Source: Flavobacteriaceae bacterium (GTDB lineage: Bacteria > Bacteroidota > Bacteroidia > Flavobacteriales > Flavobacteriaceae). From it: a DNA stretch of 42,925 nt. Positions within the stretch are counted from its first letter, which is position 1; every line of letters begins with the position of its first letter. Shown piece by piece: positions 1 to 6,918 of this stretch. Where the stretch lies: contig JABDNT010000074.1 in assembly GCA_013043685.1 (NCBI GenBank), positions 1-42,925 of the forward strand, in the 5' to 3' direction. The notes beneath the pieces were generated by a model. The model saw only the letters and a program-made list of their open reading frames with translations, did no database searches and was not told where the DNA came from. Made by a program: the position numbers and the translations under genes.

Positions 1-291
1 CACGAATTTTGATTTCTCCAGAGTTTCCAGGAATCTTTGAACTACTTCATCAAGGGGCTTCCCCTGTTGTTGCGCGAGTTCAGTAGAAATACCGTGAATT
101 TTTTCCGAATCGTAGGGGATATTAAACCCCTCCGGCTGCACCAGGTAGTCCTCATTCTCAAGAAGGTTCCCCATATCATCGTGTAGTTGCCATGCGATCT
201 GTATACAGCGCGGCCAGTTGTCGCTATCGCTTAACGGAGCGTCATAACGTTTGGGAAGGCCTGTGGTCTCTGTATCGAAAATCAGGTACAT
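1..291 (-). CDS. dnaE: DNA polymerase III alpha subunit, N-terminal fragment with exonuclease motif (cut by window edge)
   Basis: The first 97 codons of a gene that runs off the left edge. The protein opens MYLIFDTETTGLPKR, the ExoI motif (DxE) of DEDD 3'-5' exonucleases, and continues with WPRCIQIAWQLHDD and KIHGIST, which fit the epsilon-like exonuclease fold. From family knowledge, flavobacterial replicative DnaE proteins of about 1,450 residues begin with this kind of exonuclease domain before the PHP and polymerase domains, so dnaE is the best call. A stand-alone DnaQ-type exonuclease cannot be excluded because the rest is outside the window. The ATG (291-289) is the first codon of the conserved block. 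The gene is transcribed leftwards from a gap of about 120 bases. Confidence 0.72.
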   Translation of the reverse strand, partial: MYLIFDTETTGLPKRYDAPLSDSDNWPRCIQIAWQLHDDMGNLLENEDYLVQPEGFNIPYDSEKIHGISTELAQQQGKPLDEVVQRFLETLEKSKFV

Positions 292-408
292 ATCTCTATT
301 TCAGAAGGTAAGATCGCAGCTTACGCTGCAAATTCCGGAAAGGTAAAAATAGGATTTTGTGCGTTTAAAGTGAAGTAAAGTTGTAAACAGTTTGTACCAC
401 TTATAAAC

Positions 409-436
409 AAAAAAACCGGACGATTAGGTCCGGTTT
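409..436 (-). terminator. Intrinsic terminator of the lipoprotein gene
   Basis: Perfect 9-bp stem AAACCGGAC / GTCCGGTTT (413-421 with 428-436), six-base loop. Read on the minus strand the stem runs into seven Ts (plus-strand A-run 409-415). It sits 23 bases beyond the stop codon of the lipoprotein gene. Confidence 0.85.
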
Positions 437-458
437 GTATATTGATATGAATCTATTG

Positions 459-1256
459 TTAATAATTGACTCTCGATTCTCCATTTGTTATTTCTCGAGT
501 GGCAGTATTGAAATTAAAGAATACCAGGGCTCGTCTCGTGGTAGTATTAATGAAGTTTACGCTAATCAGACCAGATTCTGCTACCTCAACCACGCCATCT
601 AATGTATAACTTGCACTAAAGCCTGAATCATTCACCGAGTAATTACCGGAGGCAGCACTAACAGGAATCTTAATTGTGATATTCTGGTTATCAACGAATC
701 CGTTAAATACAATTGCTCCACCAATTTCCTCACCGGAAACTATCATCGTCTCGAAAGGTTCACCATCAACCTTCGCATTCATATATCCATCCGAGGTATC
801 TCCCTGAATTCCACCTAAATTATATGAGACTTCAAAAAAGAATCCTTTCTGAACATATACGGTGTCAACACCGGTATTGATCGCAACAAAATTGAAATTA
901 CCCGATAAGGTCTCACAGGATTCACAATGGTCGGTAATTACGATCTTGCCTTCTCCTGAAGGTGAGGTTTCATATTCATTGCCTTCGCCATCTTCATATA
1001 TAGCAAAATTAGCCTCTCCAGGTCCTAACGGATAGGTGCCCGGATCTGAACTTCGAATATTTAAGGTTAATTCCTGATCCTGATTTTCACCTTTCAGTGT
1101 AAAAGAGCCGTTCTCATTTTCCTGGCCCCTAACATCCAGGGCCTTAAAGAATACATTATCTATTTCTCCCTGAATAGCAGGACTATTGTCTTCAATATCT
1201 TCACATCCTAAAAATGCGAAGGAGAGCGCGAATATTGTTAAAATTATTCGTTTCAT
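459..1256 (-). CDS. Predicted surface lipoprotein, DUF6252-like
   Basis: A 265-residue protein with a type II signal peptide: MKRIILTIFALSFAFLGC, lipobox FLGC with Cys18. The residues after the cysteine are acidic (EDIED), which resembles the Bacteroidota lipoprotein export signal and suggests display on the outer surface (inference). The mature part is acidic and rich in Gly, Asn and Thr, with predicted beta character and repeated short motifs such as GTYPLGPGEA and SGNYSVNDSG. It resembles flavobacterial DUF6252 proteins, recalled and not searched. A CESC pair near the middle could form a disulfide or bind metal. I start at the ATG at 1256 rather than the longer frame to 1319, because only this start puts the signal peptide at the N-terminus. 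No function is assignable. Confidence 0.8.
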   Translation of the reverse strand: MKRIILTIFALSFAFLGCEDIEDNSPAIQGEIDNVFFKALDVRGQENENGSFTLKGENQDQELTLNIRSSDPGTYPLGPGEANFAIYEDGEGNEYETSPSGEGKIVITDHCESCETLSGNFNFVAINTGVDTVYVQKGFFFEVSYNLGGIQGDTSDGYMNAKVDGEPFETMIVSGEEIGGAIVFNGFVDNQNITIKIPVSAASGNYSVNDSGFSASYTLDGVVEVAESGLISVNFINTTTRRALVFFNFNTATREITNGESRVNY

Positions 1257-1282
1257 GGTAATTTGGGTAAATAGGTTCCTGA

Positions 1283-1290
1283 CAAATATA
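1283..1290 (-). promoter_or_regulatory. Probable -7 box for the lipoprotein gene
   Basis: TATATTTG on the minus strand matches the Bacteroidota consensus TAnnTTTG, 26 bases before the ATG at 1256. The nearest upstream TTG (1319-1317) is 26 bases away, somewhat beyond the usual -33/-7 spacing. It lies back to back with the rpsP promoter. Confidence 0.5.
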
Positions 1291-1308
1291 AAAGAAAAGT
1301 TTAATCTT

Positions 1309-1340
1309 TTGTATTTCAACTAATAAATATGGTATCTTTG
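1309..1340 (+). promoter_or_regulatory. Promoter of the rpsP operon
   Basis: TTG at 1309-1311 and TATCTTTG at 1333-1340, separated by 21 bases, fit the Bacteroidota -33/-7 consensus (TTG, 17-23 bases, TAnnTTTG). Transcription would start near 1346, giving a leader of about 45 bases that contains the hairpin at 1359-1373. Confidence 0.75.
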
Positions 1341-1358
1341 CCGTCCTTAATTATAACC

Positions 1359-1373
1359 GGGGTCGTGTACCCC
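1359..1373 (+). promoter_or_regulatory. Leader hairpin before rpsP
   Basis: GGGGT / ACCCC stem with loop CGTGT, 16 bases before the rpsP ATG and inside the predicted leader. There is no T-run, so it is not a terminator. It could take part in translational control of the operon (inference). Confidence 0.4.
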
Positions 1374-1389
1374 ACAATTTAATTACTAT

Positions 1390-1944
1390 ATGCCTGTAAA
1401 GATCAGATTACAAAGACACGGTAAGAAAGGAAAGCCTTTTTACTGGATCGTAGCGGCGGACAGCCGTGCTAAAAGAGATGGTAAATATCTCGAAAAATTA
1501 GGAACTTATAATCCTAATGTTAACCCCGCGGAGATCAACTTAAACGTTGATGGCGCGGTACAATGGCTTCAAAACGGAGCTCAACCCACGGATACAGCAA
1601 GAGCTATCCTATCGTATAAAGGAGCTATGATGAAAAAACACCTTTCAGAAGGTGTCCGTAAAGGTGCCCTTACCGAAGAACAAGCTGAAGAAAAATACAA
1701 TAACTGGCTGGAAGAGAAAGCAAAAGCTGTAGAAGCTAAGCGTTCTAAACTGGCCGATGTTAAGGCAAAAGCGAAAGCAGATGCCCTGGCAGCTGAAAAA
1801 GCCGTAAACGACGCTCGTATCGCGGAAGCAGAAGCAGCTGAAGCTGAGGCAGTGGCTGAAGAAGCAGCGGCTGAAGAAGTTGTAGAGGAAGGTGCTGAAG
1901 CATCTGCCGAAACTACTGAAGAAACTACAAAAGAAGAAGAATAA
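1390..1944 (+). CDS. rpsP: 30S ribosomal protein S16 with acidic C-terminal extension
   Basis: The first ~80 residues are classic bS16: PVKIRLQRHGKKGKPFYWIV, RDGKYLEKLGTYNP and the WLQNGAQPTDTARAIL region. It binds 16S rRNA in the 30S body and is needed for assembly. The family core is about 80-90 residues; this protein has 184, the excess being an Ala/Glu/Lys-rich tail from about residue 100 that becomes almost purely Ala-Glu and ends in a Thr/Glu run. Such tails are common on Bacteroidota S16 (recalled). The tail is probably helical or disordered; its role is unknown. First gene of rpsP-rimM-trmN6, 10 bases ahead of rimM, the same S16-RimM coupling seen in many bacteria. Confidence 0.97.
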   Translation: MPVKIRLQRHGKKGKPFYWIVAADSRAKRDGKYLEKLGTYNPNVNPAEINLNVDGAVQWLQNGAQPTDTARAILSYKGAMMKKHLSEGVRKGALTEEQAEEKYNNWLEEKAKAVEAKRSKLADVKAKAKADALAAEKAVNDARIAEAEAAEAEAVAEEAAAEEVVEEGAEASAETTEETTKEEE

Positions 1945-1954
1945 GCTCTAAACG

Positions 1955-2479
1955 ATGCAAAAGAAGGACTGTTTCTTCGTTGGCAAAATCGTTAAGAAAT
2001 ATAGCTTTAAAGGGGAATTACTGGTAAAATTAGATACCGACGAGCCCAAACAATTTCTGAAAATGGAATCGGTTTTTGTGGAAAAACACAAAAATTTGAT
2101 TCCATTTTTCATTGAATCCGTCTCACTTCACAAAAGTTCACTGCTCCGAATAAAATTCGAAGAGGTATCTACCGAAGCGGATGCAGAGACTTTACTAGGC
2201 TCTGAATTGTACCTTCCGCTGGACCTGCTGCCTGAGCTAAGCGGAAACCAGTTTTATTATCATGAGATCATAGGTTTCAAGATCGTGGACACCTCATTTG
2301 GTGAAGTGGGCACTATCACCGGAGTTAATGACAGCACCGCCCAGGCACTGTTTGAAATTGACCGTGAGGGGGTTGAAATACTGATCCCCGTTTCCGATGA
2401 GATAATAAAAGAAGTGGACCGAACTACCAAAACCATCCTCATAGAGGCTCCTGAAGGACTTATAGATATCTACCTCTAA
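1955..2479 (+). CDS. rimM: Ribosome maturation factor RimM
   Basis: A 174-residue protein, normal length for RimM. The N-terminal beta-barrel starts with FVGKIVKKYSFKGELLVKLDTD, the family's VG-I---G--GEv pattern. The C-terminal PRC-barrel contains YYHEIIGFKIVD, GEVGTITGV, LFEID and ILIPVSDEIIKEVD. RimM binds S19 in the 30S head and assists 16S rRNA processing. It follows rpsP by 10 bases, and its stop codon overlaps the next ATG as TAATG, which implies translational coupling to trmN6. Confidence 0.95.
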   Translation: MQKKDCFFVGKIVKKYSFKGELLVKLDTDEPKQFLKMESVFVEKHKNLIPFFIESVSLHKSSLLRIKFEEVSTEADAETLLGSELYLPLDLLPELSGNQFYYHEIIGFKIVDTSFGEVGTITGVNDSTAQALFEIDREGVEILIPVSDEIIKEVDRTTKTILIEAPEGLIDIYL

Positions 2480-3195
2480 TGTCCAAACCCTTTCATTTCA
2501 AAGAATTTTCCGTATCACAAGACAGATGTGCCATGAAAATTGGAACCGATGGCGTATTACTGGGTGCCTGGACATCGATTGACAATAATCCACAGAGTAT
2601 TCTGGATATCGGCAGTGGAACCGGTATTATCGCTCTTCAGCTCGCCCAGAGGAGCGCTGCTCCAACGATTGACGCGGTTGAACTGGACGACAATGCCTAC
2701 GAGCAATGCTCGGAAAATTTCGAAGCGTCTCCATGGCCCGATCGATTGTTCTGCTACCATGCGTCAATACAGGAGTTTGCTTCGGAAATAGATGAAACCT
2801 ACGATCTAATCGTTTCCAACCCGCCTTTTTACAGGGAAGACTTCAAATCAGCAGCTCCGGCAAGGGACACCGCTCGATTCACCGATACGCTCCCTTTCGA
2901 ACATCTGATGGTGTGTGTGGCGCATTTACTATCGGAAAATGGTAAATTTTCCTTGATTCTTCCACAGAAAGAGCAATTAAGACTAACCGAATTAGCCACG
3001 AAGCAGAGATTACATCCAAAGAGGATATGCGAGGTCCGTGGCACCCCCAATTCTGAGATAAAAAGAGTTTTGATGGAGTTTTCTAACATGAGGCCGGCAA
3101 AAATAATTTCCGAAGAACTTACCATTGAAATAGGAAGACATGAGTACACTCCGAAATACATAAATTTGGTGAAGGATTTCTACCTAAAAATGTAG
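2479..3195 (+). CDS. trmN6: tRNA1(Val) (adenine(37)-N6)-methyltransferase, TrmN6/YfiC family
   Basis: A 238-residue class I SAM-dependent methyltransferase. The N-terminus FHFKEFSVSQDRCAMKIGTDGVLLGAW is the YfiC/TrmN6 signature. SAM-binding motif I is LDIGSGTG (42-49), the acidic motif II is VELDDNAYEQ, and the catalytic NPPF (114-117) is typical of N6-adenine methyltransferases. The expected product is m6A37 in tRNA1(Val). The start overlaps the rimM stop (TAATG), so it is the third gene of the rpsP transcript. Confidence 0.93.
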   Translation: MSKPFHFKEFSVSQDRCAMKIGTDGVLLGAWTSIDNNPQSILDIGSGTGIIALQLAQRSAAPTIDAVELDDNAYEQCSENFEASPWPDRLFCYHASIQEFASEIDETYDLIVSNPPFYREDFKSAAPARDTARFTDTLPFEHLMVCVAHLLSENGKFSLILPQKEQLRLTELATKQRLHPKRICEVRGTPNSEIKRVLMEFSNMRPAKIISEELTIEIGRHEYTPKYINLVKDFYLKM

Positions 3196-3215
3196 GACAA
3201 TCGCGATCCGATTTT

Positions 3216-3223
3216 TACATTTG
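3216..3223 (+). promoter_or_regulatory. Probable -7 box for glutaryl-CoA dehydrogenase
   Basis: TACATTTG matches TAnnTTTG, 20 bases before the ATG at 3244. No good TTG lies at the -33 distance. Confidence 0.5.
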
Positions 3224-3243
3224 TAAACCAAATATTTCATTCC

Positions 3244-4422
3244 ATGAAACCAGATCTTTTTGAATCTCCCGATTATTACAATTTAGACGATCTTTTAACC
3301 GAAGAACACAAGCTTATTAGAAGCGCCGCCCGCGAGTGGGTGAAACGCGATGTGTCGCCAATTATTGAAGAGGCAGCCCAAAATGCCGAATTTCCAAAAT
3401 CCATAATTCCCGGATTAGCTGAAATAGGTGCGTTCGGGCCATACATCCCCGTAGAATACGGAGGATCGGGCCTTGATCAGATATCTTATGGTATTATCAT
3501 GCAGGAAATAGAACGAGGTGACAGTGGGGTGCGTTCCACGGCGTCGGTTCAATCATCTTTGGTGATGTATCCTATTTGGAAATACGGCAGTGAAGAGCAA
3601 CGTAAAAAATATCTTCCGAAACTGGCTACAGGTGAATGGATGGGGTCCTTTGGGCTTACGGAACCAGATCATGGAAGTAATCCCGCTGGAATGGTAACTA
3701 ATTTCAAGGATAAGGGTGATCATTACCTGCTTAACGGGGCTAAACTTTGGATTTCGAATTCACCTTTCTGTGATGTCGCTGTTGTTTGGGCTAAAAATGA
3801 AGAGGGACGTATACACGGATTGATTGTAGAGCGGGGTATGGAAGGATTTAGCACCCCTGAAACTCATAATAAATGGTCTTTACGCGCTTCGGCTACCGGA
3901 GAATTGATCTTCCAGGATGTAAAAGTACCTAAGGAGAACTTATTGCCCAATAAATCGGGGTTGGGAGCTCCTCTTGGATGCCTCGATTCTGCCCGATATG
4001 GTATTGCATGGGGTGTTATTGGTTGTGCAATGGATTGCTACGACACCGCACTTCGATATGCCAAAGAGCGGATCCAGTTCGGTAAACCTATTGCCGCATT
4101 CCAGCTTCAGCAAAAGAAACTGGCTGAAATGATCACCGAGATCACCAAATCTCAACTTCTCGCATATCGCCTGGGACAGCTTAAGAATGAGGACCGGGCT
4201 ACATCTGCACAGATCTCTTTAGCAAAACGGAACAATGTGGATATGGCGATAAAGATAGCCAGGGAAGCGCGACAGATACTGGGAGGAATGGGTATTACAG
4301 GAGAATACAGCATTATGAGGCATATGATGAACCTGGAAAGTGTAATCACCTATGAAGGAACCCACGATATCCACCTGCTTATTACCGGACTTGATATCAC
4401 AGGCCACAACGCCTTCAAATAA
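3244..4422 (+). CDS. gcdH: Glutaryl-CoA dehydrogenase (decarboxylating acyl-CoA dehydrogenase)
   Basis: A 392-residue FAD-dependent acyl-CoA dehydrogenase. It follows human GCDH closely: SVQSSLVMYPI, FGLTEPDHGSNP, RIQFGKPIAAFQLQQKKLAEM and TYEGTHDIH. The residues that mark glutaryl-CoA dehydrogenase are present: Glu371 (catalytic base, human Glu370) and Glu90, Arg97 and Ser98 (human Glu87, Arg94, Ser95), which bind the glutaryl carboxylate and support decarboxylation to crotonyl-CoA. It serves the end of lysine/tryptophan catabolism and passes electrons to ETF. It is a single-gene unit with its own -7 box and a strong terminator. A saccharopine dehydrogenase at 38934 is another possible lysine-pathway gene in the window. 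Confidence 0.92.
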   Translation: MKPDLFESPDYYNLDDLLTEEHKLIRSAAREWVKRDVSPIIEEAAQNAEFPKSIIPGLAEIGAFGPYIPVEYGGSGLDQISYGIIMQEIERGDSGVRSTASVQSSLVMYPIWKYGSEEQRKKYLPKLATGEWMGSFGLTEPDHGSNPAGMVTNFKDKGDHYLLNGAKLWISNSPFCDVAVVWAKNEEGRIHGLIVERGMEGFSTPETHNKWSLRASATGELIFQDVKVPKENLLPNKSGLGAPLGCLDSARYGIAWGVIGCAMDCYDTALRYAKERIQFGKPIAAFQLQQKKLAEMITEITKSQLLAYRLGQLKNEDRATSAQISLAKRNNVDMAIKIAREARQILGGMGITGEYSIMRHMMNLESVITYEGTHDIHLLITGLDITGHNAFK

Positions 4423-4440
4423 GACGTTCATATAATTTGC

Positions 4441-4468
4441 AAAGGCTTCATTTGGGAAGCCTTTTTTT
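4441..4468 (+). terminator. Intrinsic terminator of gcdH
   Basis: 9-bp stem AAAGGCTTC / GAAGCCTTT (4441-4449 with 4456-4464), loop ATTTGG, followed by a T-run to 4468. It lies 18 bases after the gcdH stop. Confidence 0.9.
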
Positions 4469-4477
4469 AGCTTCTGT

Positions 4478-4507
4478 TTGCTGAAGTTATATCAAATTGT
4501 ATCTTTA
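4478..4507 (+). promoter_or_regulatory. Promoter of the metallophosphoesterase gene
   Basis: TTG at 4478-4480, 19 bases, then TATCTTTA at 4500-4507, one mismatch from TAnnTTTG. The ATG is 14 bases further on. Confidence 0.55.
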
Positions 4508-4521
4508 GAAAAAGAAATCGC

Positions 4522-5418
4522 ATGTCTTCCCGAAAACGTTTTTCGCGGGCCTTTACTACCGCACCGCGAATCCCATTCGACAATACTTCGAAGTTTATCA
4601 TTTTCAGCGACTGTCACCGTGGAGACAATAGTTTCGCAGACGATTTTGCGAATAACCGGAACACCTATTTCCATGCCCTTCAGCATTATTACAATGAAGG
4701 CTTTACCTACTGCGAATTAGGTGATGGAGATGAATTATGGGAAAATCTCGAATTTAAGAACATCTTCGAAGCACATAAAAATGTGTATACCCTTATGATG
4801 AATTTCTACCAGGAATGTCGGTTGTACAGGTTGTTGGGAAATCATGACATGGTATACAAAAACGAACGCTATGTGGCGAAGCACTTACATAGTTATTTTA
4901 ATAAGGTGATTGGGGAAGATGTACCCCTCTTCCCCGGAATCAACTTTACTGAAGGCATTGTGCTGGAGCATTCCCAAACAGGCCAGGAAGTTTTTATGCT
5001 ACATGGACACCAGGCCGACTTCATGAATTATGCAGGCTGGAAGCTCAACAGGTTCATGGTGCGCGCACTATGGCGCCAACTCCAGATATTCGGAATTGGC
5101 GACCCTACAAGCCCGGCCAAAAACTACCGGGAATTAAAGAAAGTAGAACGGCGAACCAAAGAATGGATCATTGAGAATGATAATATCTTCACAATCACGG
5201 GACATACGCACCGGCCCCGATTTCCGGAACCCGGAGAGATCGCTTATTTCAATGATGGCAGTTGCGTGCATCCCCGCAGCATCACGGGGATTGAAATTGA
5301 AAATGGCGAGATATCGTTAATAAAATGGCACATCACAACTGCCGTAGACGGAACTTTAAAAGTGAATCGGAAGTTACTTGAAGGCCCGAATAAACTGATC
5401 GATTATAAAACGAATTAA
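4522..5418 (+). CDS. Calcineurin-like metallophosphoesterase of unknown substrate
   Basis: A 298-residue protein with the five metal-binding blocks of the calcineurin-like superfamily in order: SDCHRGD (Asp30, His32), GDGDELWE (Asp68/Asp70), GNHD (106-109), HGHQAD (His161/His163) and GHTH (227-230). It therefore probably binds two metals and cleaves a phosphoester. It has no signal peptide, and hydrophobic stretches are too short for a membrane anchor, so it is likely cytoplasmic. LpxH (UDP-2,3-diacylglucosamine hydrolase) has a related layout, but this protein is longer and reads SDCHRGD rather than SDLHL, so I do not assign LpxH. Its last bases overlap the convergent DUF2807 gene by 4 bases. 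Confidence 0.85.
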   Translation: MSSRKRFSRAFTTAPRIPFDNTSKFIIFSDCHRGDNSFADDFANNRNTYFHALQHYYNEGFTYCELGDGDELWENLEFKNIFEAHKNVYTLMMNFYQECRLYRLLGNHDMVYKNERYVAKHLHSYFNKVIGEDVPLFPGINFTEGIVLEHSQTGQEVFMLHGHQADFMNYAGWKLNRFMVRALWRQLQIFGIGDPTSPAKNYRELKKVERRTKEWIIENDNIFTITGHTHRPRFPEPGEIAYFNDGSCVHPRSITGIEIENGEISLIKWHITTAVDGTLKVNRKLLEGPNKLIDYKTN

Positions 5419-6299
5419 TCGAACAGTTTCAAGGTTTTTCCTTCATCTGCTGCTTTAATTGTTAACAAGAGCTCGCGCTTACCCATACTTTTCTTTCGGT
5501 ACACTTTAGTTCCAACGGTCCAACGTTCTTTTTTAACACTTCCGGGCATCATAGGGAAGCCGTAACTGAAGGTGCTTCCATTCTTTTTCGGACCTTCCAC
5601 GACAAAGTTTCTGCGGTTCCACGAGTTGTTCTTAATACTGATGTCTATAAACCTTGCATTAGCAAAATCCGTTTTATTCCGGTTCATTTCTATCGCGGTA
5701 GGCTCTCCGATTATTTTCATAGGTTCGTTCGCATATTCTAATCGAGCCTTCGAATCAAGATCCCTGGCAAGGGTATCGGATACGTTTACAATTACCTTAC
5801 CCGAACCCGTGATCGATACATTGGCGTTTCGCGCCTCCAAATCAGACGCATCGATGGTTCCTTTTTTAGAGTTGATCGTAAGTAATTTGGTTCGACCATT
5901 GGCAATAATTTTTCCAATTGGAGCCAGTAACAATATCTCATCCGAATTCAGGTTATTTACGAATACCGTTTCATGAACACCCACCGATACCTTACGGATG
6001 TTCGGAGCTCCAACAGTAATGAGTATCTTCTGTGAGGGCCTGATCCATTCCTTTTGTTCAATAAGTAACTTTTCATCTTTTACTTCCGAAGAAATCAATG
6101 GCAAAAGATTCTCATCGGCAGTAATAATTATTTCTTCAGTAGCATTCGCATTGACTATTACCTTTGCATATAATTCCATTTCAATCTCTGAAATATTCTT
6201 AGCAGGAACAATTATTGTCTTGATAGTTCCATTTCCTTTTACCTGAGCCAATCCGGTTATCCCAACCAGGAGCAGGATTAATGTGATTTTTTTCTTCAT
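5415..6299 (-). CDS. Secreted DUF2807 (head-GIN) domain protein
   Basis: 294 residues with an N-terminal signal peptide (MKKKITLILLLVGITGLAQ), cleaved probably after the Ala-Gln region. The body is a chain of short beta-strands with regular IxV/IxI patterns and Gly/Asn turns (KVIVNANATEEIIIT, ITGSGKVIVNV), characteristic of DUF2807, the putative auto-transporter adhesin head-GIN fold. These proteins are widespread in Bacteroidota; none is well characterised. The last ~80 residues (WNRRNFVVEGPKKNG onward) look less repetitive. It follows doxX by one base, so the two genes are almost surely cotranscribed. Confidence 0.82.
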   Translation of the reverse strand: MKKKITLILLLVGITGLAQVKGNGTIKTIIVPAKNISEIEMELYAKVIVNANATEEIIITADENLLPLISSEVKDEKLLIEQKEWIRPSQKILITVGAPNIRKVSVGVHETVFVNNLNSDEILLLAPIGKIIANGRTKLLTINSKKGTIDASDLEARNANVSITGSGKVIVNVSDTLARDLDSKARLEYANEPMKIIGEPTAIEMNRNKTDFANARFIDISIKNNSWNRRNFVVEGPKKNGSTFSYGFPMMPGSVKKERWTVGTKVYRKKSMGKRELLLTIKAADEGKTLKLFD

Positions 6300-6300
6300 T

Positions 6301-6798
6301 TTATTTATTGTTTATAGTTAAAAACTTTGCGAATAAATAGTCCAGTCCGAAACGACCCGAACCTAAAATAAGCGTGAATACAGACAGCCATAAGAAGCCC
6401 ATTGCAGGAAGCATTCCCCAGGTTCCACCTCCCCATTTCTGAAAAAATATGGCGACCAGCATGGTACACATAATCAGGAACGAAGCGACTCTTGTTTTAA
6501 GCCCTAAAGCAAGGAACACCCCTCCAACAGCCTCGCTGAATGCGCCCATCCAGGCAAAGAATACGGGAAATGCAGCAAACAGGCCACCATAGGCTGCTAC
6601 GTCTTCCGGGAACCAGTGAACTACCTCAAAAAAGCCAAGGTTCTTTTCGGCAGGTGACCAGGGCAATCCAAACTTACTGGAGCCAAAATCGATGGTTAGC
6701 AGGAGTCCGCAAATGATTCGTGGAATAGCTAAAAGAAGATCTGCATACCATTTGGTTTGAGTTACAGGCGTAATTAGCTTCACTAGCATTGTTTTCAT
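6301..6798 (-). CDS. DoxX-family integral membrane protein
   Basis: 165 residues with four hydrophobic segments (about 20-38, 66-86, 90-108 and 125-150), glycine-rich as in DoxX/SURF4-like proteins: IPRIICGLLLTIDFGSSKFG, the AFSEAVGGVFLALGLKTRVAS block and a final LGSGRFGLDYL. The end of the last block is the most typical DoxX feature. The biochemical role of the family is unsettled; members have been tied to redox and thiol stress. It leads a two-gene unit with the DUF2807 gene and sits downstream of an AraC-type regulator on the same strand. ATG at 6798 is used; the Met four codons in is possible. Confidence 0.85.
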   Translation of the reverse strand: MKTMLVKLITPVTQTKWYADLLLAIPRIICGLLLTIDFGSSKFGLPWSPAEKNLGFFEVVHWFPEDVAAYGGLFAAFPVFFAWMGAFSEAVGGVFLALGLKTRVASFLIMCTMLVAIFFQKWGGGTWGMLPAMGFLWLSVFTLILGSGRFGLDYLFAKFLTINNK

Positions 6799-6874
6799 TT
6801 TTGAATTTTTCGATTTGATAGGTCAAATATGAAAAACAGCGCGCAGTTTGACGCTTCAAAATGTACAAGTGCGT

Positions 6875-6899
6875 CTCAAATACAATTTGAGCCGGCTCA
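6875..6899. repeat. Two overlapping palindromes upstream of doxX
   Basis: CTCAAAT-ACA-ATTTGAG (6875-6891) is a perfect 7-bp inverted repeat, and its right arm is shared with the perfect 12-bp palindrome TGAGCCGGCTCA (6888-6899). No T-run follows, so a terminator is unlikely. It lies between the AraC-type regulator gene and doxX, about 80-100 bases before the doxX ATG, where an operator would be expected. Confidence 0.6.
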
Positions 6900-6918
6900 G
6901 ATAAGGATAAAATGAGTG

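Noticed and set aside
316-329. Hairpin GCAGC-TTAC-GCTGC before dnaE
   Set aside because: Only five base pairs; could be a leader structure, but nothing supports a role.
1257-1319. N-terminal extension of the lipoprotein reading frame
   Set aside because: It would bury the lipoprotein signal peptide 21 residues inside the protein and overlaps the predicted -7 box.
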